Assembly (NCBI GenBank): GCA_902784585.1 | Contig: CACZVM010000001.1 | Location: 161,904-225,903 of the forward strand | From: an uncultured Bacteroidales bacterium | Lineage (GTDB): Bacteria; Bacteroidota; Bacteroidia; Bacteroidales; Paludibacteraceae | Length of the DNA: 64,000 nucleotides | Reading direction: 5' to 3' | Part shown: piece by piece, positions 27,597 to 36,097 of the stretch | Layout of the letters: the number at the start of each line of letters is the position of its first letter | How positions within the stretch are numbered: position 1 is the first letter of the stretch | Made by a program: the position numbers and the translations under genes | The notes under the pieces: generated by a model | Databases searched by the model: none | What the model saw: only the letters and a program-made list of their open reading frames with translations | Told to the model about the DNA's origin: nothing

Positions 27597-28412
27597 ATGC
27601 TGAATATATCCATTGTGCTATATCGTCCGAAATGGGAGCAAGAGGTGTTGCCTCTAGTTGCCGAACTGCTGAAGGTGAAGAATCTTCGGAGGATATACCT
27701 AGTGGATAACAGCGAAAAAGATTGGTTGAAGGAGCATGTGGATATGCAGAAAGCGCCTCCTGCCTCCAATCAACTTCGCTATATGGCTATGCCGGAGAAC
27801 CTGGGTTACGGCAAGGCGCATAATATCGCCTTGCGGGAGAGTGCGTACCAGGAGGTGGACCTCCATCTGGTGATGAATAGCGATATCCGTGTGACAGCAG
27901 AAGCTATTGATGCGATGCATGACTGGATGATGGCGCATCCGATGGTAGGCCAACTGATGCCGAGAGTGGTGCATCCCGACGGAAGTCAGCAGTACTTGGC
28001 CAAACGCTTACCTTCCCCCTTGGATGTGTTCGGCCGGCGGTTCTTACCGGCCTCTTGGATCGCCAAACGCAATGCCCGCTATGAACTGCGTGATCTAGAC
28101 CTCTCGCGTCCGATCAATGCGCCATACCTGAGCGGTTGCTTTATGCTGCTTCGTACAAAAGCAGCCGTAGAGGCTGGATTATTTGACGAACGCTATTTTA
28201 TGTATCCGGAGGATATCGACCTCACGCGCTCCATTCATCGCAACTATCTTACGCTCTATTATCCCGAGTGGACCATTGTCCATGCACACGCACAGGCGTC
28301 CTACAAAAACAAACACATGCTCTGGATTCATATCCAAAACATGTGCCGTTATTTCAATAAATACGGTTGGTTCTGCGATCGCGAACGCCGTATGTTCAAC
28401 CATTCGCTTTAG
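27597..28412 (+). CDS. Glycosyltransferase family 2 protein (rhamnosyltransferase-like)
   Basis: A 271-residue GT-A protein of the WbbL type: IYLVDNSEKDW, NLGYGKAHNIALRES, VMNSDIRV (DxD equivalent), YLSGCFMLLRT and FDERYFMYPEDIDLTRSIH. It closes the glycan cluster and converges with the exchanger gene, the two stop codons overlapping. WbbL-type enzymes often add rhamnose, but the donor here is not demonstrable. Confidence 0.9.
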   Translation: MLNISIVLYRPKWEQEVLPLVAELLKVKNLRRIYLVDNSEKDWLKEHVDMQKAPPASNQLRYMAMPENLGYGKAHNIALRESAYQEVDLHLVMNSDIRVTAEAIDAMHDWMMAHPMVGQLMPRVVHPDGSQQYLAKRLPSPLDVFGRRFLPASWIAKRNARYELRDLDLSRPINAPYLSGCFMLLRTKAAVEAGLFDERYFMYPEDIDLTRSIHRNYLTLYYPEWTIVHAHAQASYKNKHMLWIHIQNMCRYFNKYGWFCDRERRMFNHSL

Positions 28413-29398
28413 ACTTGCAGAAGTCGGTACGTGAGGTACCCGACGTAAATAATTACAAGCAAGGCGCCTGCCCAGCGTTGGATCTTGCGTTCTTTGTTGG
28501 ATTTGATAGCCAGCCATACAATGATGCTACCAAGGGCCGCCATGATGGCATCCAACTCAATACCCTGATAGGCAGGCAGCGGACGAACAGTGGCGCTTAC
28601 TCCCAAGACGAAGAACACATTGAAGATGTTGGAGCCAATCACATTGCCCAAAGCGATGTCGGAGTTGTGCTTCGTGGCGGCAATTACCGAGGTGGCCAGT
28701 TCCGGAAGCGATGTGCCTAAGGCGACTATCGTCAAACCGATAATAGCTTCGCTCACACCCATGCGGGTGGCTATATCCACTGCACTCTTCACGATCAGTT
28801 CTCCACCAACCACCAATCCCACAAACCCACCTAATATCAGTGCGATGGCACGGCGCGTGGGAATGAGTTTCACTGCTTCTGCATCTGTCTCTTCCGGATG
28901 GTCCTTGGCGTGACGGAAAGTGTTGTACAGGAAATAGCAGAAGAAGGCCAGCAACGTAGCACCGCCAATACGGCCTATACCGCGCATATTTTCGCCTATC
29001 GGCAGTTGGATGGCCACAAAAACAATTACCATCACTCCCGCCACAATCGAGAGAGGAATATCGAAATCACGGCTGCGTTTCTGCGAGGCAACCGGATATA
29101 CCAAGGCGGTCAAACCGAGAATGACGAAGGTATTGATGATATTCGAACCCAGAATATTCGTGATAGCCAAATCTGTTGTTCCTTCGGCTACAGAAACCAT
29201 GTTTACCACAAACTCAGGCATCGAGGTGCCGAAAGCCACTACGGTCAAACCGATGACGAGGTCGGATATACCGAAATTCTTAGCGATGGATGAGGCACCA
29301 TCCACCAACCAGTCTGCGCCTTTTACCAGCGCTACAAAGCCGGCGATAATAAACACTATCGCCACCCATATGCCATATGCTAAATATTGCTCAATCAT
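28409..29398 (-). CDS. Calcium/sodium antiporter (YrbG/CaCA family)
   Basis: A 329-residue membrane antiporter with ten or so helices and two alpha-repeats: GLTVVAFGTSMPEFVVN (about residue 50) and GLTIVALGTSLPELATS (about 220), each followed by a GN(I/V)(L/I)GSNI(I/F)N motif. The acidic residues in both repeats bind the cation. It overlaps ychF by 4 bp (ATGA) and is the downstream gene of that pair. Confidence 0.93.
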   Translation of the reverse strand: MIEQYLAYGIWVAIVFIIAGFVALVKGADWLVDGASSIAKNFGISDLVIGLTVVAFGTSMPEFVVNMVSVAEGTTDLAITNILGSNIINTFVILGLTALVYPVASQKRSRDFDIPLSIVAGVMVIVFVAIQLPIGENMRGIGRIGGATLLAFFCYFLYNTFRHAKDHPEETDAEAVKLIPTRRAIALILGGFVGLVVGGELIVKSAVDIATRMGVSEAIIGLTIVALGTSLPELATSVIAATKHNSDIALGNVIGSNIFNVFFVLGVSATVRPLPAYQGIELDAIMAALGSIIVWLAIKSNKERKIQRWAGALLVIIYVGYLTYRLLQV

Positions 29399-30501
29399 AC
29401 ATTAAAGAGGAAATGCATAATGTCGCCGTCTTGTACGACATAGTCCTTGCCTTCAGTTGCCAGTTTGCCGGCAGCACGACAAGCCGCTTCGCCGCCCAGT
29501 GCAACGAAATCATCGTATTTGATTACTTCGGCACGAATAAATCCGCGCTCAAAATCGGTATGAATCACTCCGGCGCATTGTGGTGCTTTCGCTCCTGCCT
29601 TGAAGGTCCATGCACGCACCTCATCACTACCTGCCGTGAGGAATGTCCGCAGATTCAATAACGCATAGGCGGCTTTGATCAGGCGGTTCACCCCCGATTC
29701 CTGCAAACCGATCTCTTCGAGGAACATCTGGCGTTCCTCATAGGTTTCCAGTTCAGCTATCTCGCTCTCTATCTTTGCGGCCAGCACGAGTACTTGTGCG
29801 TCTTCGTCTTTCACCGCCTCTTTGACTTGCTCTACATAGGCATTGCCGGTCACGGCTGCGGCTTCGTCCACGTTGCAGACGTACATCACCGGTTTGTTGG
29901 TCAGCAGAAACAGATCTCTGGCAGCTGCTTCCTGATCTTTGTTGTCCAGCTCCACCGTACGGGCATTCTTGCCTTGCGAGAGCGCTTCGCGGTATTTCAC
30001 GAGCACCTCCAGCTGCAACTTAGCCTGCTTGTCTCCACCCGCCTTGGCTGCTTTCTCGCATTTCTGAATACGGCTCTCAACGGTCTCCAGGTCTTTCAGT
30101 TGCAACTCCGCATCGATGATCTCTTTGTCGCGTACAGGGTTCACTGTGCCATCCACATGCACCACGTTCTCGTCGTCGAAACAACGCAACACATGGATGA
30201 TTGCATCTGTCTCGCGGATATTAGCCAGGAACTTGTTACCAAGTCCTTCGCCCTTGCTGGCACCTTTGACCAATCCGGCGATATCTACTATCTCCACGGT
30301 AGTAGGGATCACTCCGCGTTCCGGCTTGCACAGCTCGCCTAACTTAATCAATCGCTCATCCGGTACAGTGATCACACCTACGTTCGGTTCGATGGTGCAG
30401 AAGGGGAAATTGGCACTCTGTGCCTTGGCATTGCTCAGGCAATTAAATAGGGTACTCTTGCCTACATTCGGCAACCCTACGATTCCACATTGTAATGACA
30501 T
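29395..30501 (-). CDS. ychF: Ribosome-binding ATPase YchF (OLA1 family)
   Basis: A 368-residue P-loop protein: Walker A GLPNVGKSTLFNCLS, switch DIAGLVKGASKGEGLGN, and NVDE replacing the GTPase NKxD, the mark of ATP preference in this family. A helical domain (about 130-200) and a C-terminal TGS domain (VIHTDFERGFIRAEVI...GKDYVVQDGDIMHFLFNV) complete it. Length is normal. Confidence 0.97.
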   Translation of the reverse strand: MSLQCGIVGLPNVGKSTLFNCLSNAKAQSANFPFCTIEPNVGVITVPDERLIKLGELCKPERGVIPTTVEIVDIAGLVKGASKGEGLGNKFLANIRETDAIIHVLRCFDDENVVHVDGTVNPVRDKEIIDAELQLKDLETVESRIQKCEKAAKAGGDKQAKLQLEVLVKYREALSQGKNARTVELDNKDQEAAARDLFLLTNKPVMYVCNVDEAAAVTGNAYVEQVKEAVKDEDAQVLVLAAKIESEIAELETYEERQMFLEEIGLQESGVNRLIKAAYALLNLRTFLTAGSDEVRAWTFKAGAKAPQCAGVIHTDFERGFIRAEVIKYDDFVALGGEAACRAAGKLATEGKDYVVQDGDIMHFLFNV

Positions 30502-30554
30502 ATCTCTGTGTTTCTATTTTCAGAATTCTGAATACGGATAACTGACCGCTCTCG

Positions 30555-31991
30555 TCATCCTATCGAGCCTTCCAGACTAACTTGCAGTAGTTTCTGGGCT
30601 TCTACGGCGAACTCCATCGGCAGTTTGTCCATCACCTCTTTGGCGTAACCGTTGACAATCAGTCCTACGGCATCCTCTACGCCTATACCGCGCTGGCGGC
30701 AATAGAAGAGTTGTTCATCGCTTATCTTGCTGGTGGTGGCCTCGTGCTCTACGGTCGCGGTCGGGTTGGCTATCTGCATGTCGGGGAAGGTGTGTGCACC
30801 GCATTGGTCTCCCAGCAGCAACGAGTCGCACTGACTGTAGTTGCGTCCGTTCTCGGCGTTCACACCCATCTTCACCAGTCCGCGGTAGGCATTCTGACTC
30901 TTGCCGGCAGATATACCTTTAGATATAATACGCGAGCGCGTGTTACGACCAATATGGATCATCTTTGTACCCGTATCTGCCTGCTGGTAGTTGTTGGTCA
31001 CCGCAACGGAGTAGAACTCCGCACTCGAGTTGTCGCCGCGGAGGATACAACTCGGATATTTCCAAGTGATGGCACTTCCGGTCTCCACCTGAGTCCAACT
31101 CAGGCGTGCGTTCTCGTAGGTTATTCCTCGTTTGGTCACGAAGTTATAGATGCCTCCATTGCCCTCTTTGTCGCCCGGATACCAGTTCTGTACGGTTGAA
31201 TATTTCACTTCCGCATCCTTGTGCACCACTATCTCCACGATAGCAGCATGCAACTGGTTTTCATCGCGCATAGGTGCCGTGCAGCCCTCCAGATAACTCA
31301 AGTACGCACCTTCATCCGCCACCAGCAACGTGCGCTCAAACTGACCGGTCTTGCCGGCATTGATGCGGAAATACGTACTCAACTCCATCGGGCAACGCAC
31401 ACCTTTCGGTATGTAGACGAACGAACCGTCGGTGAACACGGCCGAGTTCAGGGCTGCATAGAAATTGTCGGTATAGGGAACCACCGAACCAAGATACTTT
31501 TTCACCAAGTCCGGATATTCGCGTACTGCTTCGCTGATCGAACAGAAGATAATACCTTTCTCCGCCAATGTCTCGCGGAAAGTAGTCTTGACGCTCACCG
31601 AATCCATCACGGCGTCCACAGCCATGTTTCCGGCCAGTGCTTCTCTCTCTTGCAAAGGAATACCGAGTTTGTCGAAGGTCTTCATGATCTCCGGATCAAT
31701 CTCTTTTTTCTCTCCCTGCTCTTTGCCGGTACGTGGAGCGGCATAGTAGGAAATAGCCTGAAAATCGATATCGGGAATCTGCAGGTGCGCCCATGTCGGC
31801 ACCGGCATTGTCAGCCATTTGCGGTAGGCCTTGAGCCGAAAATCCAGCAACCACCCCGGCTCTTGTTTCTTGGCGGATATCAGTCGGATGATGTCTTCGC
31901 TCAGACCGGCCGGCACAACTTCCGTCTCCACGTCGGTCGTGAAGCCGTACTTGTACTCTTGAGAAGTTATGTCCTGGATGATCTCGTCCAT
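30555..31991 (-). CDS. sufB: Fe-S cluster assembly scaffold SufB
   Basis: A 478-residue SufBCD scaffold subunit on which Fe-S clusters are built. Characteristic stretches are [52 protein letters not shown] and the C-terminal [20 protein letters not shown]. The ATG at 31989-31991 fits the family start. No sufC, sufD or sufS follows; ychF comes next after 53 bp. The start codon lies about a dozen bases after a strong terminator below tRNA-Cys, and no separate good promoter is seen. Confidence 0.95.
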   Translation of the reverse strand: MDEIIQDITSQEYKYGFTTDVETEVVPAGLSEDIIRLISAKKQEPGWLLDFRLKAYRKWLTMPVPTWAHLQIPDIDFQAISYYAAPRTGKEQGEKKEIDPEIMKTFDKLGIPLQEREALAGNMAVDAVMDSVSVKTTFRETLAEKGIIFCSISEAVREYPDLVKKYLGSVVPYTDNFYAALNSAVFTDGSFVYIPKGVRCPMELSTYFRINAGKTGQFERTLLVADEGAYLSYLEGCTAPMRDENQLHAAIVEIVVHKDAEVKYSTVQNWYPGDKEGNGGIYNFVTKRGITYENARLSWTQVETGSAITWKYPSCILRGDNSSAEFYSVAVTNNYQQADTGTKMIHIGRNTRSRIISKGISAGKSQNAYRGLVKMGVNAENGRNYSQCDSLLLGDQCGAHTFPDMQIANPTATVEHEATTSKISDEQLFYCRQRGIGVEDAVGLIVNGYAKEVMDKLPMEFAVEAQKLLQVSLEGSIG

Positions 31992-32002
31992 GCGCCAAGC
32001 AA

Positions 32003-32032
32003 ATAAAAAAAAGCCACTCTTGACGAGTGACT
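32003..32032 (-). terminator. Terminator below the Leu-Leu-Cys tRNA operon
   Basis: On the minus strand AGTCACTC (32025-32032) pairs with GAGTGGCT (32012-32019), allowing one G-U, followed by a run of eight T's. It lies 11 bp before the sufB ATG. Confidence 0.85.
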
Positions 32033-32040
32033 TCTGCTGG

Positions 32041-32112
32041 AGGCCGGTAGCGGAGTCAAACCGCTCTAGACGGTTTTGCAGACCGTTGACTAAGTCGCTC
32101 ATCCAACCGGCC
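32041..32112 (-). tRNA. tRNA-Cys(GCA), CCA-encoding
   Basis: Acceptor GGCCGGT/ACCGGCC, 3-bp D-stem GAT/GTC, anticodon stem ACGGT/ACCGT with loop CTGCAAA (anticodon GCA), T-stem AGCGG/CCGCT with loop TTTGACT. Discriminator U. Unlike the other tRNAs here, CCA is encoded (complement of 32038-32040). Position 56 is T instead of C, and the D-loop has A where G19 is expected, so a 19-56 A-U pair may replace G-C. Confidence 0.9.
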
Positions 32113-32127
32113 GTTTCGAAAAACAAG

Positions 32128-32211
32128 TGCGCAGGATGAGACTCGAACTCACACGATCTTGCGACCACTACCCCCTCAAAGTAGCGTGTATACCAATTTC
32201 ACCACCTGCGC
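32128..32211 (-). tRNA. tRNA-Leu(GAG)
   Basis: Acceptor GCGCAGG/CCTGCGC, anticodon stem CTACT/GGTAG with loop TTGAGGG (anticodon GAG), class II variable arm, T-loop TTCGAGT. No encoded CCA. Confidence 0.95.
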
Positions 32212-32222
32212 CTTTTTTTTTG

Positions 32223-32304
32223 TGCCCAGAACAGGACTCGAACCTGCACACCTCGCGGCATGCGCACCTGAAACGCACGCGTCTACCAATTCCGCCATCT
32301 GGGC
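32223..32304 (-). tRNA. tRNA-Leu(CAG)
   Basis: Acceptor GCCCAGA/TCTGGGC, anticodon stem TGCGT/GCGCA with loop TTCAGGT (anticodon CAG), class II variable arm, T-loop TTCGAGT. No encoded CCA. First gene of the tRNA operon. Confidence 0.95.
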
Positions 32305-32327
32305 AAAAAAAAAGCGAAAAGCGGGTG

Positions 32328-32359
32328 CAAAAGTACAGCTTTTTTTTGATATGACCAAA
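32328..32359 (-). promoter_or_regulatory. Promoter of the Leu-Leu-Cys tRNA operon
   Basis: Minus strand: -33 TTTG (32356-32359), 20-bp spacer, -7 TACTTTTG (32328-32335). Confidence 0.85.
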
Positions 32360-32424
32360 TATTTTCAAAAAAAAATGCAAAAAAACTTCATTTTTATGAT
32401 TTCTTGTAGGTAAATATGTGATTT

Positions 32425-32458
32425 TTTGAGGCAATTTGAAAAAAAAGAAGTACTTTTG
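32425..32458 (+). promoter_or_regulatory. Promoter of the DUF5606 gene
   Basis: -7 TACTTTTG at 32451-32458. The best -33 candidate is TTTG at 32425-32428 with a 22-bp spacer, longer than the usual 20. Confidence 0.6.
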
Positions 32459-32486
32459 CAACGATTTTTGAGAAAACAGCAAATTT

Positions 32487-32900
32487 ATGTTGAAGAATAT
32501 ACTCGCTATCACCGGTAAACCGGGGTTGTACAAGCTGGTTAGTCGTGGCAACAACATGCTCATCGTGGAGTCGCTCGTGGATGGCAAACGTATGCCGACT
32601 TATGCGCGTGACAAGATTGTAGCGCTGAGCGATGTGTCTATGTTCACCGATTCGGATGACGTTGCGCTGAGCGAAGTACTGACAGCAGCCGGTAAGAAAG
32701 AGGGACTGAAACCGGTGGCGATGGATGTCAAGAAGGCCGGCAATGCCGAACTGCAGGCATGGTTTGATCAGGTGCTGCCCAACTGGGATCGCGACCGCGT
32801 GTATCCTTCCGATATCCGCAAACTCATTCAGTGGTATAATATCCTCATCCATGCCGGTATTACCGACTTCACGATCAAAGAGGAAGAAGCTGAAAACTGA
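32487..32900 (+). CDS. DUF5606 family protein
   Basis: A 137-residue soluble protein starting MLKNILAITGKPGLYKLVSRG, the typical beginning of the Bacteroidota DUF5606 family (an SH3-like barrel followed by helices). Later conserved parts are YARDKIVALSDVSMF and VYPSDIRKLIQWYNIL. No function is established. It is followed by a heptamer tract and by nif3, probably in the same transcript. Confidence 0.85.
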   Translation: MLKNILAITGKPGLYKLVSRGNNMLIVESLVDGKRMPTYARDKIVALSDVSMFTDSDDVALSEVLTAAGKKEGLKPVAMDVKKAGNAELQAWFDQVLPNWDRDRVYPSDIRKLIQWYNILIHAGITDFTIKEEEAEN

Positions 32901-32922
32901 TAGCTGAAGGCTTAAGGCTGAC
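32889..32922 (+). repeat. Heptamer tract (GCTGAAA type) at the end of the DUF5606 gene
   Basis: Degenerate 7-bp units (GCTGAAA, ACTGATA, GCTGAAG, GCTTAAG, GCTGACA) cover the last DUF5606 codons, the stop and the gap up to the GTG start of nif3. Confidence 0.75.
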
Positions 32923-32924
32923 AC

Positions 32925-33683
32925 GTGCTCCTCAGGGAGATTATCGATAGCATAGAATCTGCAGTGCCACGGAGTGCCCAGATGGAATGGGATAACTCGG
33001 GAATGCAGGTAGGCGACACAGGACGTGATATCAAGTCCGTCCTCTTGACCACCGATGTAACACCGGAAGTGGTCGATGAAGCCATTATGCTCGGTTGCCA
33101 ACTCATCATCTCACATCATCCGCTTTTGTTCCGCAGCCTCCGACAGGTTTGCGGCCAGACTCCGCAGGCATGCATGGTGGCTACGGCTATCAAGCACGAT
33201 ATAGCCATCTATAGCGCGCATACCAGTCTGGATGTGGCCAGCGATGGCATCAACACGCGTCTGGCAGAGAAACTGCTGCTGACCGACTGCCATCCGTTGA
33301 TGGAGAACGGTCTGGGCGTGATAGGCCGTCTGCGCGAACCGATGCGCAGCGACGACTTCCTCCGCCTCGTGCGCGATACGCTTTCTGCTACCTATGTGCG
33401 CTATACGCGTCCTGTCTCCGATCAGGTACAGACGGTGGCACTCTGCGGCGGATCTGGAGCGGAGTTCATCTCTGATGCGGTAGCGCAAGGCGCCGACGTT
33501 TATCTCACGGCAGACTGCAAATATCATGAGTTCCAAGATGCAGAGGGACGCATCTGCCTGATCGATGTCGATCATTGGGTGAGCGAGCATCATGCTGCGG
33601 AGATATTTAGCGATATACTTGCGCCGCTTCCGTTGGTGGTGCATACCAGCCAACAAGACAAGACACCAATAAATATACTATAA
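32925..33683 (+). CDS. Nif3-like dinuclear metal-centre protein
   Basis: A 252-residue protein of the Nif3/YbgI (GTP cyclohydrolase I type 2-like) family, which forms toroidal hexamers with two metals per subunit. Metal ligands appear as LIISHHPLLF (about 62-71), IYSAHTSLDVASDG and DVDHWVSEHHAAEIF. The start is GTG at 32925, giving the usual N-terminus; no in-frame ATG is better placed. The zinc-ribbon gene follows after 2 bp. The in vivo role is unsettled for the family. Confidence 0.92.
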   Translation: MLLREIIDSIESAVPRSAQMEWDNSGMQVGDTGRDIKSVLLTTDVTPEVVDEAIMLGCQLIISHHPLLFRSLRQVCGQTPQACMVATAIKHDIAIYSAHTSLDVASDGINTRLAEKLLLTDCHPLMENGLGVIGRLREPMRSDDFLRLVRDTLSATYVRYTRPVSDQVQTVALCGGSGAEFISDAVAQGADVYLTADCKYHEFQDAEGRICLIDVDHWVSEHHAAEIFSDILAPLPLVVHTSQQDKTPINIL

Positions 33684-33685
33684 AT

Positions 33686-34414
33686 ATGGCAAGAGAATTA
33701 ACTATTGAACAAAAACTGAAGGCACTCTACGACCTGCAGCAAGTGGATTCGAAGATCGACGAACTGCGTACGCTGGCCGGAGAACTGCCCCAAGAGGTCA
33801 AAGACATGTCCGATGAGGTAGAAGGTCTCAAGACCCGCCTGAGCAACATCGAGAACGACATCAAAGAGTGTGAGACCCAGATCTCCGATCATCGCGTGCG
33901 TACCGAGAATGCCAATGCCAGCATTTCGCGCTACAAAGAGCAACAGAACAACGTTCGCAACAACCGTGAGTTCGACAACCTCAACAAAGAGATTGAGTAC
34001 CAGGAACTGGAGATCGAGGCATCGCAACGGAAGATCAAGCATTTCAGTGCTGAACTGGAGGCACGTATCGCCGACAAGGCCAAGACGACCAAAGATATCG
34101 AGGAGCGCACTGTGGATCTGAATCAGAAACGCAATGAGCTCGATCAGATCTTGGCAGAGACTAAGGCAGAGACCGAGACGCTGGTGCTCAAGGCCGGTGA
34201 TCTGGAGAAGAAGATTGACGAGCGTCTGCTCAGCGCCTTCAAGCGTATCCGCAAGAGTGCGCACAATGGTCTGGCTGTAGTGAAAGTAGAACGCGACAGC
34301 TGCGGCGGTTGCCACGCGAAGATACCTGCTCAGCGCCAATTGGATATCCGTACGCGCAAGAAGATCATCGTGTGCGAGTTCTGCGGACGTATCCTGGTTG
34401 ATCCGGATATGTAA
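33686..34414 (+). CDS. Coiled-coil protein with C4 zinc ribbon (CT398-like)
   Basis: A 242-residue protein. Residues about 15-190 are a long coiled-coil hairpin rich in Glu, Lys and Arg. The C-terminus carries a zinc ribbon (CGGCH about 206-210 and CEFCGR about 230-235). Homologues are widespread and neighbour Nif3 genes, as here; they may bind nucleic acid or the flagellar/secretion apparatus in other phyla. It converges with the CPBP protease gene. Confidence 0.88.
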   Translation: MARELTIEQKLKALYDLQQVDSKIDELRTLAGELPQEVKDMSDEVEGLKTRLSNIENDIKECETQISDHRVRTENANASISRYKEQQNNVRNNREFDNLNKEIEYQELEIEASQRKIKHFSAELEARIADKAKTTKDIEERTVDLNQKRNELDQILAETKAETETLVLKAGDLEKKIDERLLSAFKRIRKSAHNGLAVVKVERDSCGGCHAKIPAQRQLDIRTRKKIIVCEFCGRILVDPDM

Positions 34415-34417
34415 TCC

Positions 34418-35263
34418 TTATTTCTGCCCGGCGTGTTGCCTGAGCAGAAGAATCAATCCGATGCTGAGCATGATACTCAGCACGCCTAACCACCAAGTTG
34501 TGCCGGCACCGATAGTGTCGGCATAATTTGTGTCCGTACCGTTGTCAAAGAGATAAAAACTCAGCACGGCCAGACTGTTGTTGACAAAATGCATCAGCAT
34601 CGGTATCCAGAGATTGCCGGTCCAGACAAAGACATACCCGAACAGCGCTCCCATCAACATGCGCGGGACGAAACCGTAGAACTGCATATGGATGGCAGAG
34701 AAGACAAATGCGGTAATCCAGATAGCGGTATGGCGATTGCCCAGCACCTGTTGCAGCGTACCGCGAAAAGAGAGTTCTTCGGCCAGCGCCGGAAGAACGG
34801 CCAGCAGACCCATGTTAATAAGGATGATACCGAAATGGTCGGCTTCCAGAAAACGCCTGGTCAGGGCTGCTGCTGTGTCTTCCTGTTCGCGCAGAAAATG
34901 TTCGATGAAACCGAGGCTTTCCGGTAATACCACGCGTCCGTTCAGATCCGCCAGCAGGTTGATGCCCGGGATGGCACACACCATGATTGCGACAGCCAAC
35001 CATGCGACCTTACCGTTGGGCCGCTGATCCAGCTGAAGCCAGTGCCAGGGTTGACGAGTGGCGCTCCACATCCATGCGCAAAGCAGCGGAGGAAGCAGAA
35101 ACGTACCGACAGTCTGCATCAGTTGCAGCCACTTGAGCGAGGCGGTACTCATGTCGCCTCCGCAGAGCAGATACCACAGTCCCATCGCCACCAGGGTCAG
35201 AACAGACATCACACCCAGCCATGTTAGTATTTGCTTCCAGACCTTCATCCTTTGACCTCTCAT
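34418..35263 (-). CDS. CPBP family intramembrane glutamic protease
   Basis: A 281-residue protein with about eight hydrophobic segments. The CPBP/Rce1 motifs are LAEELSFRGTLQQVL (catalytic Glu pair), FSAIHMQFYGF and HFVNNSLAVLSF. Substrates in bacteria are mostly unknown. The first ATG overlaps the sirtuin stop (ATGA), favouring this start; a second ATG lies five codons later. Confidence 0.9.
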   Translation of the reverse strand: MRGQRMKVWKQILTWLGVMSVLTLVAMGLWYLLCGGDMSTASLKWLQLMQTVGTFLLPPLLCAWMWSATRQPWHWLQLDQRPNGKVAWLAVAIMVCAIPGINLLADLNGRVVLPESLGFIEHFLREQEDTAAALTRRFLEADHFGIILINMGLLAVLPALAEELSFRGTLQQVLGNRHTAIWITAFVFSAIHMQFYGFVPRMLMGALFGYVFVWTGNLWIPMLMHFVNNSLAVLSFYLFDNGTDTNYADTIGAGTTWWLGVLSIMLSIGLILLLRQHAGQK

Positions 35264-35946
35264 TCTTTCAACAACTGCTCCACTACTTCTGGTACACCTA
35301 CGGTAGCGGGTTTGCGGATATGTGTGATGCGATCGGCCCAGTTGCCGAACTCCGGTTGACCGGGATCAACGAAATAGACAGGCACATCCGGACGGGCGTA
35401 ATGGATAAGCGAAGCGGCAGGATAGACATTGAGACTTGTACCCACCACCAGCATGATATCCGCTTGTGCCGCTACGCGGCAGGCTTCTTCGAAATACGGA
35501 ACTCCCTCGCCGAAGAAGACGATATACGGACGCAGCAACGAACCGTCCGGATGACGCTCTCCGTAGTGTTGCTCCCATCCCTCCAGAGGCACTGTGGCGG
35601 TCTCGTTGAGCGACGAACGCAGTTTGGTGATCTCTCCATGCAGGTGGATCACATCCTTTGCGCCAGCCCGTTCGTGCAGATCGTCGATGTTCTGTGTGAT
35701 GATACGTGTGTCGGGCAACGCCTGCTGCAGTTTGGCTATAGCCAAATGGGCTGCATTGGGTTGCGCCGCCAAGGTATCGCGGCGACGGTCGTTGTAGAAC
35801 TTGACACACAGCTGCGGATTGCGCAGCCATGCCTCGTGGGTGCATACATCCTCTACGCGGTAGTGCTCCCACAGTCCGTCACTATCGCGGAACGTACCTA
35901 ATCCGCTCTCTGCGCTAACTCCTGCGCCGGTAAAAACAACGATCAT
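35260..35946 (-). CDS. cobB: NAD-dependent protein deacylase (sirtuin, CobB type)
   Basis: A 228-residue sirtuin that removes acyl groups from lysine using NAD. Motifs are FTGAGVSAESGLGTFRD, ITQNIDDLHERAG, the catalytic His in HLHGE, and VGTSLNVYPAA. The zinc-binding module normally between HGE and FFGE has no cysteine at all (KLRSSLNETATVPLEGW...), as known for some Bacteroidota sirtuins. The ATG at 35944-35946 follows a good promoter; longer in-frame sequence upstream is noncoding. Confidence 0.93.
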   Translation of the reverse strand: MIVVFTGAGVSAESGLGTFRDSDGLWEHYRVEDVCTHEAWLRNPQLCVKFYNDRRRDTLAAQPNAAHLAIAKLQQALPDTRIITQNIDDLHERAGAKDVIHLHGEITKLRSSLNETATVPLEGWEQHYGERHPDGSLLRPYIVFFGEGVPYFEEACRVAAQADIMLVVGTSLNVYPAASLIHYARPDVPVYFVDPGQPEFGNWADRITHIRKPATVGVPEVVEQLLKE

Positions 35947-35970
35947 ACGTTTACGGTTTTTTATCGGGTG

Positions 35971-36002
35971 CAAAAGTACTACATTTTTTTGAATTGTGCA
36001 AA
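35971..36002 (-). promoter_or_regulatory. Promoter of the sirtuin-CPBP operon
   Basis: Minus strand: -33 TTTG (35999-36002), 20-bp spacer, -7 TACTTTTG (35971-35978). Confidence 0.85.
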
Positions 36003-36039
36003 TAATTATTGCCTCTGCGAAAAAAAAATCGTCATATGC

Positions 36040-36070
36040 TTGCATATGTCGATAAAATGTAGTAAATTTG
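36040..36070 (+). promoter_or_regulatory. Promoter of the DUF7935 gene
   Basis: -33 TTG (36040-36042), 20-bp spacer, -7 TAAATTTG (36063-36070), 28 bp before the ATG at 36098. Confidence 0.8.
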
Positions 36071-36097
36071 CGGCGTAATTTGGAAAAGTGGGCATTT

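Noticed and set aside
32159-32413. Short protein genes across the tRNA-Leu genes
   Set aside because: They consist of translated tRNA sequence, a common artefact.
35260-35946. Sirtuin without zinc cysteines as a broken gene
   Set aside because: All NAD-binding and catalytic motifs are intact, and zinc-less sirtuins are known in this phylum; not treated as degenerate.
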